This document shows positions 35,219 through 43,348 of a stretch of 64,000 bases of DNA, piece by piece. Numbering within the stretch: position 1 is the first letter of the stretch; each line of letters begins with the position of its first letter. The translations under genes were made by a program, and so were the position numbers. Below the pieces are notes generated by a model that did not search any database, was not told the DNA's origin, and was given only the letters and a program-made list of their open reading frames with translations. Origin of the DNA: CAZBSE01 sp964610385 (GTDB taxonomy: Bacteria > Actinomycetota > Humimicrobiia > Humimicrobiales > Humimicrobiaceae); the NCBI GenBank assembly GCA_964610385.1, contig CAZSXW010000002.1:248001-312000 (forward strand), read 5' to 3'.

Positions 35219-36206
35219 AGAATGAATGGATATGATTTTCGGTATCAGTTACTTTAAAATATAAATAATCGACATCTGCGGGATCCAGAGCAGCTTCCAT
35301 ACACTCCAGCCCCGGATTGCAGATAGGAGTAGGTGGTAATCCAGCATAAAGTCTGGTATTGTATTCAGTATCAGTTTGAAGGTCACTTTCTGTCAGGCTT
35401 TCATCCTCACCCCATTTATCCAGAAAGTAGCTTAAAGTAGCATCTATATCCAATTTCATATCTATATCCATTCTGTTGTGAATGACTGCAGATATTAAAA
35501 CCCTTTCCTCTGGAATATATGCCTCTCTTTCAATCATGGATGCGATTATCAGTATGTCATAAGGTGACAGTTCTTTACTTTCCGCAAAGGTGTAATCCAG
35601 ACTTCCGGTTTCATATTGATACTGTGCAAGCATCATATTGATTATATCTACAGCATTATAATCTACAGTTATCTCGTAAGTCTTAGGGAACAAAAATCCT
35701 TCCAGGCGGGAAGCCTCCGATAAAAAATCGTAATCATAGCCGTTTATATCCATGGCCATCTTCATTTCTTCATAATCCACAAAGGGCACCTCTTCCGATA
35801 CCCTTGCAGCTATCTGTTCTGCTATGTAACCTTCTGGTATTGTGAACTCATATGTTATTATAGGGGGACCTGTTGTTATTTCATTTAATACGACTTCATA
35901 ATCCGAACCTGTTTTTAAGGCATATATGCCCGGTATAAGACTTCCTTCCTTTCCTCTCTGCTCCACAAACAACCTGAAAAGAAATGCATTATCTATTATG
36001 CCTTTTTCTTCAAGAAGTGATGCAATCTCTTTCAATACCATCCCTTCTTTTATCTCAAGTTCAACCTCCGTTCCTTCGGGTACTGTACTGCTTTCACCGC
36101 TCCCTAAAAGTTCACATGAAATAAGACTTAAAAAAAGCACCGGTATTAATACCAGTACAGCTATTAAAGTACTTATCCCATTTATCTTATTATCTGGTAT
36201 TTTCAA
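35178..36206 (-). CDS. mltG: endolytic murein transglycosylase MltG (YceG-like), possible lipoprotein
   Basis: A 342-residue YceG-family glycan-terminating transglycosylase. The LysM-like subdomain is ~45-105 and the catalytic domain follows. The active-site Glu lies in ASMIEREAY (~220-228), with HNRMDIDMKLDIDATLSY and YNTRLYAGLPPTPICNPG as further family signatures. The N-terminal segment ends FLSLISCELLG: a perfect lipobox, LISC, with C31. Characterised MltG proteins are simply membrane-anchored, so lipidation would be unusual. It overlaps ruvX by 17 nt and the methyltransferase by 41 nt. Confidence 0.92.
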   Translation of the reverse strand: MKIPDNKINGISTLIAVLVLIPVLFLSLISCELLGSGESSTVPEGTEVELEIKEGMVLKEIASLLEEKGIIDNAFLFRLFVEQRGKEGSLIPGIYALKTGSDYEVVLNEITTGPPIITYEFTIPEGYIAEQIAARVSEEVPFVDYEEMKMAMDINGYDYDFLSEASRLEGFLFPKTYEITVDYNAVDIINMMLAQYQYETGSLDYTFAESKELSPYDILIIASMIEREAYIPEERVLISAVIHNRMDIDMKLDIDATLSYFLDKWGEDESLTESDLQTDTEYNTRLYAGLPPTPICNPGLECMEAALDPADVDYLYFKVTDTENHIHSFFEDYQEFINAEVK

Positions 36207-36612
36207 TTTTATTTTTTCTCCTCCTCAAATAGTCACCTAGAATTATTGCTGCAGAAAATTTATCAACATCACCTGCGGCTTTACTTTTTTTGACATTCTT
36301 TCCCAGAAGTTTTATAGGAATCTTGGTTGTATATCTTTCATCTATATAATCTATATCTATTTCTATGTACTTCTTAAGCTTATTTGTAAAACCTATCACC
36401 TTTTCCGCCTGGCTTCCTATCTTACCCTTTAAGGTATAGGGCAGACCCACAACAATATTTTTTATTTGGTATTTAACTATCAAATCCTTTATTCTGCCTA
36501 TTGCATTCTCATCATTCTTATACACTTTAAGAGGCACGGATGTTATCTCAAGTTCGTCCGAAACTGCTACTCCTATCCTCTTTTCTCCTATATCCAGTCC
36601 CATTATCCTCAT
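36190..36612 (-). CDS. ruvX: putative Holliday junction resolvase RuvX (YqgF)
   Basis: A 140-residue RNase H-fold protein. MGLDIGEKRIGVAVSD (4-19) carries the first catalytic Asp, IVVGLPYTLKG (~53-63) the family motif, IDERYTT the second acidic residue, and DKFSAAIILGDYL the last. YqgF proteins process the 16S rRNA 5' end and have been linked to recombination. It overlaps alaS by the sequence ATGA, so translation is coupled. The alaS-ruvX-mltG order is widely conserved. Confidence 0.94.
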   Translation of the reverse strand: MRIMGLDIGEKRIGVAVSDELEITSVPLKVYKNDENAIGRIKDLIVKYQIKNIVVGLPYTLKGKIGSQAEKVIGFTNKLKKYIEIDIDYIDERYTTKIPIKLLGKNVKKSKAAGDVDKFSAAIILGDYLRRRKNKIENTR

Positions 36613-39320
36613 TTTGTTTTCTTTAATATATCCAAAACTCTACTTTTTACAAATTCAACTGTACTACTCAATGAAGAAGAATCAGAACCACCCAGCTGTG
36701 CATAGCCGGGTTTACCTCCTCCACCGCCTTTTATTTTTTCACCGGCCTCACCTGCCATTCTGCTGCAGTCAATACCTTTTTTTATCAGGTCATCAGTTGC
36801 CTGCAGGACCATAACCGGTTTATTATTGACGATATTGGCAAAAATAATAAAGGTGCTCTTATCCTTAAAAAATCTTTTTAGCTGATCTCCTGCATGTCCC
36901 ATACTCTCGATATCCATATTTGAAACTGCCCTGGATTTTGAAAAATCAAAATCGATTATCTTCAATCCCTTGCTGCCGGGACCATATTTAAATTTATCTG
37001 CTATTTCCTTTATTACTACCTTCATCTTCAGTGATGCCAGCTCTTCTTCTTTTTCCTGCATTTCTCTTTTTATTCTATCAATGGCACCTGCCACCCTGCT
37101 TTCATCCACATCCAGCTTTGAAGATACCTGACTTAGAGCTGCTTCCTTTTCCTGTAAATATTTATAGGCATACATTCCGGTCACTCCTTCTATTCTTCTT
37201 AAATTAGCTCCTACACCTGTATCTGTCATGATTTTAAAAATACCTATATCTCCTGTCCTTTTTACATGAATACCCCCGCATAACTCCCTGCTGTAGTTGT
37301 CTATTTCAACCACTCTTACGAACTTCCCATATTTCTCATCAAACAATGATATGGCTCCTATCTCCTCCGCAAATTCCCTTGTGGTCTCGAAACATCTAAC
37401 CGTATCATTGTTTTGTATCTTCTCATTTATCATCCGTTCTACCTTTTCCAGTTCCTTCCTTCCCGGAAGACTGTAAATAGAATAATCGAATCTGAATTTA
37501 TCCTCGTCCACGAATGAACCTGACTGCCTTACCTCCTTACCAAATATGTTCCTAAGAGCCCAGTGAAGAAGGTGCGTGGCGGTATGATTCCTGCTGATAT
37601 TTTTCCTGCGTCTGTGATCTACTACTGCACTTACCCTATCACCTTTTTTGAATCTACCTCTTTTTAAAATCCCTTTATGGATATAAATGCCTTCAACCGG
37701 GATCAGACATCCTTCCACCTCAAATAAAGCAGAACCCTTTTTTATTATGCCCTTATCTCCTATCTGTCCGCCCTTCTCGCCGTAGAATGGAGTCTTTCTT
37801 AATATTATTTCACCTTTTTCCCCCTTCGTTAAAAGCGGGGATATCTTCTTGTTTCCGTTTTTATCTGTTATTACAATATTTTCTATTACAGATTCCGTTG
37901 AAGCGACCTGATAACCAATAAATTCAACTTCCAGCTCTTTGCCCATCTTCTTGTACAGGGCAAGATTTTTATCAATTCTCTTATCGAATGATTTTTTGTT
38001 TTTTGATTTTTCCTGATGTTTTTTTAAATGCAGATCAAACTTTTTTTTATCCAGCTTTAGGTCGTTTTCTTTTAATATCTCTTTGGTAAGTTCTACAGGA
38101 AAACCATAAGTATCATACAGTTTAAATGCATCTGTGGAATCCAGATACATTCCTTTCCCCTTTTTTATCTCTTTGATCTTCTGAAACAAGACCTTACTTC
38201 CTTCCTTTAATGTTTCTGTAAATCTCTTCTCTTCATCATCGACAAGTTTAAAAGAAAAATCTTTCTTCTCCCTTATTTCAGGATATATATCTGCATACTC
38301 TTTTACCACGACTTCACCTATCTTGTTTAAAAAGTATTCCTTTATTCCCAGCTGCCTTCCGAATCTTACCGCCCTTCTTATTATTCTTCTCAAAATATAT
38401 CCCCGTCCTTCGTTCGAAGGTGAAACACCATCAGATATCAGGAAATATATTGCTCTCGAATGGTCGGTTATTACTCTTACCGCTTTTTCAAAATCGCTGT
38501 CACTCTTACCGCTCTGACCTTTATTGCCTCCGGATGTGCCTTTTGAAATCTCCAAAACTCTTTTTACTATCTTTTTAAACAGAACTGTTTTAAAAATGGA
38601 AGGTTCTCCCTCCATCACTGCTTCCATCCTCTCCAGCCCCATACCGGTATCTATGCTCTTCTTGGGAAGTACACTATACCTTTTACCATTAAAATCATAC
38701 TCGGTAAAAACAAGATTCCATATCTCTATAAACCTCCCACAATCGCAGTTTGGGCCGCATGTCTTCCTGCCGCAGCCGTATTCCTTCCCAAAATCATAAT
38801 GTATTTCACTGCATGGACCACAGGGCCCCGTTTCTCCCGCAGGTCCCCAGAAATTTTCTTCTTTTCCGAATTTATATATCCTGTCTTCCGATATACCGCT
38901 TTCCTTCCAGTATTTTACTGCTTCCGTATCTACCGGTATACTACCATCACCTTTAAATACTGTAATAAAAATTTTATCCATAGGTATTTTCATGATTCTA
39001 ATTATAAAATCCAGGGCATATTTTATTGCTTCCTTCTTAAAATAGTCTCCAAATGAAAAATTTCCCAGCATTTCAAAAAAGGTGCAGTGCCTGTTGGTAT
39101 AGCCCACGCTGTCTATATCGCTGGTCCTGAAGCATTTCTGAACTGTAGCTATCCTGCTGGCAGGCGGCTTTTTTATACCCAGAAAGAACGGCTTAAACTG
39201 CTGCATTCCTGCCGTGGTCAGAAGCACACTTGAATCGTTTTCCGGTATAAGCCCTGAAGAAGGCAGAATTAGATGATCTTTCATTTTAAAGTATTTCAAA
39301 AATTTATTTCTGATATCCAT
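36609..39320 (-). CDS. alaS: alanyl-tRNA synthetase
   Basis: About 903 residues. The class II catalytic domain opens with IRNKFLKYF and TTAGMQQFKPFFLG, and a Cys-rich loop GCGRKTCGPNCDCGRFIEIW is present as in many Gram-positive AlaRS. The editing domain has HTATHLLH and CGGIHV (usually CGGTHV). The C-Ala domain ends with GGGGGKPGYAQLGG. The frame can be extended four codons to a TTG at 39332, but the ATG at 39320 (MDIRNKF) aligns better with family starts. It lies about 25 nt downstream of the predicted 6S RNA 3' end. No T-box elements were found upstream. Confidence 0.96.
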   Translation of the reverse strand: MDIRNKFLKYFKMKDHLILPSSGLIPENDSSVLLTTAGMQQFKPFFLGIKKPPASRIATVQKCFRTSDIDSVGYTNRHCTFFEMLGNFSFGDYFKKEAIKYALDFIIRIMKIPMDKIFITVFKGDGSIPVDTEAVKYWKESGISEDRIYKFGKEENFWGPAGETGPCGPCSEIHYDFGKEYGCGRKTCGPNCDCGRFIEIWNLVFTEYDFNGKRYSVLPKKSIDTGMGLERMEAVMEGEPSIFKTVLFKKIVKRVLEISKGTSGGNKGQSGKSDSDFEKAVRVITDHSRAIYFLISDGVSPSNEGRGYILRRIIRRAVRFGRQLGIKEYFLNKIGEVVVKEYADIYPEIREKKDFSFKLVDDEEKRFTETLKEGSKVLFQKIKEIKKGKGMYLDSTDAFKLYDTYGFPVELTKEILKENDLKLDKKKFDLHLKKHQEKSKNKKSFDKRIDKNLALYKKMGKELEVEFIGYQVASTESVIENIVITDKNGNKKISPLLTKGEKGEIILRKTPFYGEKGGQIGDKGIIKKGSALFEVEGCLIPVEGIYIHKGILKRGRFKKGDRVSAVVDHRRRKNISRNHTATHLLHWALRNIFGKEVRQSGSFVDEDKFRFDYSIYSLPGRKELEKVERMINEKIQNNDTVRCFETTREFAEEIGAISLFDEKYGKFVRVVEIDNYSRELCGGIHVKRTGDIGIFKIMTDTGVGANLRRIEGVTGMYAYKYLQEKEAALSQVSSKLDVDESRVAGAIDRIKREMQEKEEELASLKMKVVIKEIADKFKYGPGSKGLKIIDFDFSKSRAVSNMDIESMGHAGDQLKRFFKDKSTFIIFANIVNNKPVMVLQATDDLIKKGIDCSRMAGEAGEKIKGGGGGKPGYAQLGGSDSSSLSSTVEFVKSRVLDILKKTK

Positions 39321-39345
39321 ATTGAAAATCAAATTCCATTCAATA

Positions 39346-39546
39346 ATAAAACGGATACCCCATTTGTTCGTAACTGTAGGAAGTTTTTTTGCGCCCTGCG
39401 CTCAGTAGGTGGATGCCCTCCTGTCTGCTTTATAAGTCCCATACTACAATGGGCTTTTATGCTGCAGTCAAAGTTTGAGCTTCCAATGTAAATTTGTTGG
39501 CACAAAAATTTAACTTTGGTTACGATATAAACAGAGTATCCGGGTT
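39346..39546 (-). ncRNA. ssrS: 6S RNA (RNA polymerase regulator), predicted
   Basis: This ~200-nt minus-strand segment in the aspS-alaS gap folds as 6S RNA by manual pairing. The closing stem is CGGATAC (39542-39536) with GTATCCG (39358-39352), then TGTT/AACA, CGTAAC/GTTACG, AGTT/AACTT and a 10-bp TTTTTGTGCC/GGCGCAAAAA. Further in, GCTCA pairs with TGAGC, then comes an open central bubble, including GGCATCCACCTAC on its 3' side, and an imperfect terminal hairpin capped by CCCAT-TGTAGT-ATGGG. The helix-bubble-hairpin plan, the length, and position beside aspS (as for bsrB in Bacillus, from memory) all fit. A -10 (TATGAT, 39558-39553) lies at the right distance and a T run follows the stem. No protein frame explains the region. 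Confidence 0.7.
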
Positions 39547-39552
39547 GATGTT

Positions 39553-39581
39553 ATCATAATTAAATAGTTAATTCAATTAAA
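39553..39581 (-). promoter_or_regulatory. promoter of the predicted 6S RNA
   Basis: TATGAT (39558-39553, 5 of 6 matches) is preceded at 17 nt by TTTAAT (39581-39576), a weak -35. The start predicted 7 nt downstream (about 39546) coincides with the 5' base of the long closing stem, which supports both calls. Confidence 0.45.
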
Positions 39582-39607
39582 CCAAGATTACCCGGAACGC
39601 TGTATCA

Positions 39608-41404
39608 TCATTCTTTACTGTCTTCTATGACATCAATTGATATTTCCTTTAGCTGTTCTCTGGATACACTGGAAGGCGAATCGGTAAGCAGACATACGGC
39701 AGATTGTGTTTTTGGAAAGGCTATAACTTCTCTTATACTGCCGAGACCCGCCAGCATCATTATCAACCTATCCATACCCAGAGCAATACCGCCGTGAGGA
39801 GGGGCACCATACTCCAGTGACCTGATAAAAAAACCAAAATTTCTTTTTATCGATTTATCATCCAGATTCAGTACCTTAAATATTTTCTTCTGAAGTTCTA
39901 TGTCATTTATTCTGATAGAACCCCCTCCGATCTCCTCTCCGTTGAGTACAATATCATATACCAGAGAATTTACCTTAAGTGGATCCGAGTCCAAAAACTT
40001 TTTGGTAGCTTCATCCGGTGCCGTAAAGGGGTGATGCATCGGCGCCAGCCTCTTCTCATTATCGTCCCACTCAAACAGCGGAAAATCGCACACCCAGATA
40101 AATTCGAACTTATCCTTATCTATTATATCTAACCTGCCACCCAAATATTTTCTTAAAACCCCAAGGACTCTGCATGAGTTCAAAAAATCGTCTGCAACTA
40201 TAAGGACCAGATTTTTCTCTTTTAATTTTAAACTATTTATCAAACGCTCTCTTTCACTATCGGAAAGGAATTTAACTATGGGAGACTGAAGGTTCATACT
40301 TTTGCCCACCCTGATCCATACCAGTCCTCCAGCACCATTTTTCTTTGCCATCTCGACCAGGTCATCAAGTTCTTTTCTGGCCAGGTTCGATGCATCATCC
40401 ACCACAATACTTTTGATACAACCACCATCCTTAAGAACATCACTAAAAATTTTAATACCGCTTTCCTTAAATACATCCGAGATATCTTTTATCCCCAGGC
40501 CGAACCTTAGATCAGGTTTATCGGTACCGTAAAGCTCCATGCTTTCTTTCCACTTGATTCTCTTAAAAGGCAGCTTTATTTTCTTATTAAATATTTTCTT
40601 GAATATATGAGAAATCAATGCCTCTATTATTTTAATAACATCGCCCGATTCCACAAAAGTCATCTCCAGGTCTATCTGGGTGAATTCCGGCTGCCTGTCC
40701 GACCTCAGATCTTCATCCCTGAAACATCTTGCTATCTGGTAGCATCTGTCAAATCCCGATACCATCAGGATCTGTTTAAAAAGCTGGGGTGATTGCGGAA
40801 GTGCATAGAATTTTCCCGGGTTTAATCTTGAGGGCACCAGAAAATCTCTTGCCCCTTCAGGAGTGCTTTTTGCCATTATGGGCGTCTCTATTTCCAGAAA
40901 ACCCTGGGAATTTAAATACTGTCTTGTCGCAGCTGTTATATTATGCCTCAGTCTTATATTATCCTGCATATACGGGTCTCTTAAATCAATATATCTGTAT
41001 TTTAATCTCTTATTTTCATCGACCTTTTCTCTATTATCCAGCATAAAAGGAGGAGTTCTGGACCTGTTTAATATCATTATTTCTTCTACCAGTATTTCCA
41101 CTTCACCTGTAGGGAGGGACGCATTTATAGTATCTTTCGATCTCATCCTTACCTTACCATTTATCTTAATCACATATTCATTACGTATGTCTTTTGCAAC
41201 CTCATAAGAGCTTTTATTTTTGTTGGGGTCGAAAACCAGCTGTACCAGACCCGAAAAATCCCTGAGATCCACAAAAATCAACTTTCCGTGATCCCTTCTT
41301 TTATTTACCCAGCCGCACAGGGCGACGTCCTTTCCATTTGAATCCTTTTTTATTTCGCCACACAGATCTGTCCTCATGCTGGTCTTAAATATAGAATTAA
41401 CCAT
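39608..41404 (-). CDS. aspS: aspartyl-tRNA synthetase
   Basis: About 598 residues, bacterial-type AspRS or AspRS/AsnRS. The N-terminal OB anticodon-binding domain (GWVNKRRDHGKLIFVDLRD) is followed by the class II catalytic core (motif 2 around FRDEDLRSDRQPEFTQID), a GAD insertion (~290-420) and motif 3 (GIALGMDRLIMMLAG). The frame can open at a GTG (41410), an ATG (41404, just after AGGTGA) or an ATG at 41377, and the family usually begins close to the last. It overlaps hisS slightly, giving the hisS-aspS pair typical of Gram-positive bacteria. Whether it is discriminating cannot be told without searching for gatCAB. Confidence 0.96.
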   Translation of the reverse strand: MVNSIFKTSMRTDLCGEIKKDSNGKDVALCGWVNKRRDHGKLIFVDLRDFSGLVQLVFDPNKNKSSYEVAKDIRNEYVIKINGKVRMRSKDTINASLPTGEVEILVEEIMILNRSRTPPFMLDNREKVDENKRLKYRYIDLRDPYMQDNIRLRHNITAATRQYLNSQGFLEIETPIMAKSTPEGARDFLVPSRLNPGKFYALPQSPQLFKQILMVSGFDRCYQIARCFRDEDLRSDRQPEFTQIDLEMTFVESGDVIKIIEALISHIFKKIFNKKIKLPFKRIKWKESMELYGTDKPDLRFGLGIKDISDVFKESGIKIFSDVLKDGGCIKSIVVDDASNLARKELDDLVEMAKKNGAGGLVWIRVGKSMNLQSPIVKFLSDSERERLINSLKLKEKNLVLIVADDFLNSCRVLGVLRKYLGGRLDIIDKDKFEFIWVCDFPLFEWDDNEKRLAPMHHPFTAPDEATKKFLDSDPLKVNSLVYDIVLNGEEIGGGSIRINDIELQKKIFKVLNLDDKSIKRNFGFFIRSLEYGAPPHGGIALGMDRLIMMLAGLGSIREVIAFPKTQSAVCLLTDSPSSVSREQLKEISIDVIEDSKE

Positions 41405-42683
41405 AATCACCTGTTCTTATGATCTCGGCCAATTTTTGCTTTTGTGTTTTCCAATCGATCTTATACTGTTTGAACTTTTTAATATCCTTAATAGTCAGTC
41501 TGCCTCTTCGTATCTCATTCTCTCCTATTATTATTATAAAATCATAATCATTCTTTTCAGCCCATTTTATTTCTGTCTTTAGATTTCTGTTCTTAAAACC
41601 AATATCGCTTATTACTTCAAGATCTCTTAAATATTTTAATACCGCGAGTGAATAATCCCAGCAGCTTTCATCCATTGCCGTCAAATATACTCTGGCTTTC
41701 CCTTTCTTTCCTCTCACTTTTATCCCCAGCTGTTTCATTAACATAATAGTCCTGTCCATTCCCACTGCAAATCCCACTGCAGGAAGATCCGGTCCCCCTA
41801 ACTGACCTACCAGATCATTATATCTTCCTCCGCCTCCGAGAGCATTTTGTGCACTCAATAAATCTTCTGATACTATTTCAAATATAGTCCTGGTATAATA
41901 ATCAAATCCCCTTACCAGCCCTGTATCTATTTTATATTCTATTTTGAGATTTTTAAGGTATTTTAAAACCTGCTCAAAATTTCTGCTGCAATCGGAGCAT
42001 AAAAAAGAAGATACATCGGGAGTTTTGGCGATTACTTCCCTACAGCTGTCTTTCTTGCAGTCAAACATCCTCAGTGGATTGTCTTTAAACCTCTTGCGAC
42101 AGTCACTGCATAATTTTTTCAGGTCTGATTTCTTAAGACTTTTTTTAAACTCATTGACAAATTCACTTCTGCACTTCATACATCCTATACTGTTGACCTT
42201 AAGTATCAGCTTTTTAAAACCCAACTTTTTATAAAGTAAATTCAACATCCATATGATTTCCGCATCCAGAACAGGATTATCGGAACCTATGGATTCTACT
42301 CCCAGCTGCCAGAATTCTCTCATCCTTCCTTTCTGCGGCCGTTCATAGCGGAACATATTCCCGATATAAAAAAGTTTGAGAGGCATGTTTCCGGAGTAAA
42401 ACTTATTCTCTATCACAGACCTTATTATTGAAGCAGTACCTTCAGGGCGCAGTGTAAGAGACCTCCCCTTTCTATCAGGAAAAGTATACATTTCCTTTTG
42501 TACTATATCAGTGCTTTCGCCTATGCTCCTGCTGAACACTTCGGTATATTCAAATGCAGGAGTTATTATCTCCCGATAGTTAAAAATCTCAAATATCTTT
42601 CTTGCAGTGTCCATAACAAAATTTCTATAATCGATATCTTGACCGTAAATATCTCCGGTACCCCTTGGTGAACTTAATTTCAA
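41397..42683 (-). CDS. hisS: histidyl-tRNA synthetase
   Basis: A 428-residue class II enzyme. It starts with PRGTGDIYG, and has motif 2 (FRYERPQKGRMREFWQLGVE) and the His-specific LVRGFDYYTRTIFE and GGRYNDLVGQLGG. The insertion domain contains several CxxC pairs (IGCMKCRSE, LCSDCRKR, FLCSDCS) that could bind zinc. The C-terminal anticodon-binding domain is complete. The start overlaps the MBL hydrolase stop by 4 nt, so translation is coupled. Confidence 0.96.
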   Translation of the reverse strand: MKLSSPRGTGDIYGQDIDYRNFVMDTARKIFEIFNYREIITPAFEYTEVFSRSIGESTDIVQKEMYTFPDRKGRSLTLRPEGTASIIRSVIENKFYSGNMPLKLFYIGNMFRYERPQKGRMREFWQLGVESIGSDNPVLDAEIIWMLNLLYKKLGFKKLILKVNSIGCMKCRSEFVNEFKKSLKKSDLKKLCSDCRKRFKDNPLRMFDCKKDSCREVIAKTPDVSSFLCSDCSRNFEQVLKYLKNLKIEYKIDTGLVRGFDYYTRTIFEIVSEDLLSAQNALGGGGRYNDLVGQLGGPDLPAVGFAVGMDRTIMLMKQLGIKVRGKKGKARVYLTAMDESCWDYSLAVLKYLRDLEVISDIGFKNRNLKTEIKWAEKNDYDFIIIIGENEIRRGRLTIKDIKKFKQYKIDWKTQKQKLAEIIRTGDYG

Positions 42684-43339
42684 TCTAACTCACCTTTTCT
42701 TTTTAAATCCCAATCCTTTAAAAAATCATCTTGAAGATAATAATTGTTTTCAAATTCATATTTTAAACTACTGGCAGGGCCGTGACCAGGATATATGAGC
42801 AATTTTTTATCCATCTTTCTTATCCCGGCCAAGGATTCTTTTATCTGTTTAATACTCCCACCCGGCAGGTCAGTGCGCCCTATGGAACCCTTAAATAAAA
42901 GATCACCGGTGAAAATACAATCATCCACCGAGATTATTATACTTCCCGGAGTATGACCGGGGGTGTTAATGATCTCCAGACCTAAGTCATTAAAATAACT
43001 GTATTCATTATTTTTTATTAGATTATAAGTTTCTAATGTTAATTCATTTCCACCAAAAAATGAAGAAATATTCTTATCGGGATCGGTTATGATGGGTTCT
43101 TCAAATTCATGGATATAGAACGGTATACCATAATGTAAGACTACATCACTGGCAGCCCCTATATGATCATAATGCCCGTGGGTATTTAATATAAAATCCG
43201 GCTTGATTTTCTCAGATTCAAGATATTTTTTGATACTGATAAAATCCGCGCCCGGGTCTATTATTATATTTGCCTTTTCTAAAGACAATATATAACAATT
43301 TACGTTAAAGAAACCTAATTCCAATCTTTTTATCTTCAA
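42680..43339 (-). CDS. MBL-fold metallo-hydrolase (YcbL/glyoxalase II-like)
   Basis: A 219-residue metallo-beta-lactamase-fold hydrolase. The metal motif HGHYDHIG is at 54-61 (H54, H56, D58, H59), with further ligands in NTPGHTPGS, FTGDLLF and YPGHGPAS. It lacks the C-terminal glutathione-binding domain of true glyoxalase II, so it belongs to the short YcbL-like group. It lies between rel (9-nt gap) and hisS (4-nt overlap), a position this family often occupies in Gram-positive genomes. Confidence 0.9.
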   Translation of the reverse strand: MKIKRLELGFFNVNCYILSLEKANIIIDPGADFISIKKYLESEKIKPDFILNTHGHYDHIGAASDVVLHYGIPFYIHEFEEPIITDPDKNISSFFGGNELTLETYNLIKNNEYSYFNDLGLEIINTPGHTPGSIIISVDDCIFTGDLLFKGSIGRTDLPGGSIKQIKESLAGIRKMDKKLLIYPGHGPASSLKYEFENNYYLQDDFLKDWDLKRKGELD

Positions 43340-43348
43340 TATCCGATT

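Noticed and set aside
39333..39607. T-box leader for alaS
   Set aside because: No T-box sequence, specifier loop or terminator/antiterminator pair could be found. The long end-to-end pairing fits 6S RNA instead.
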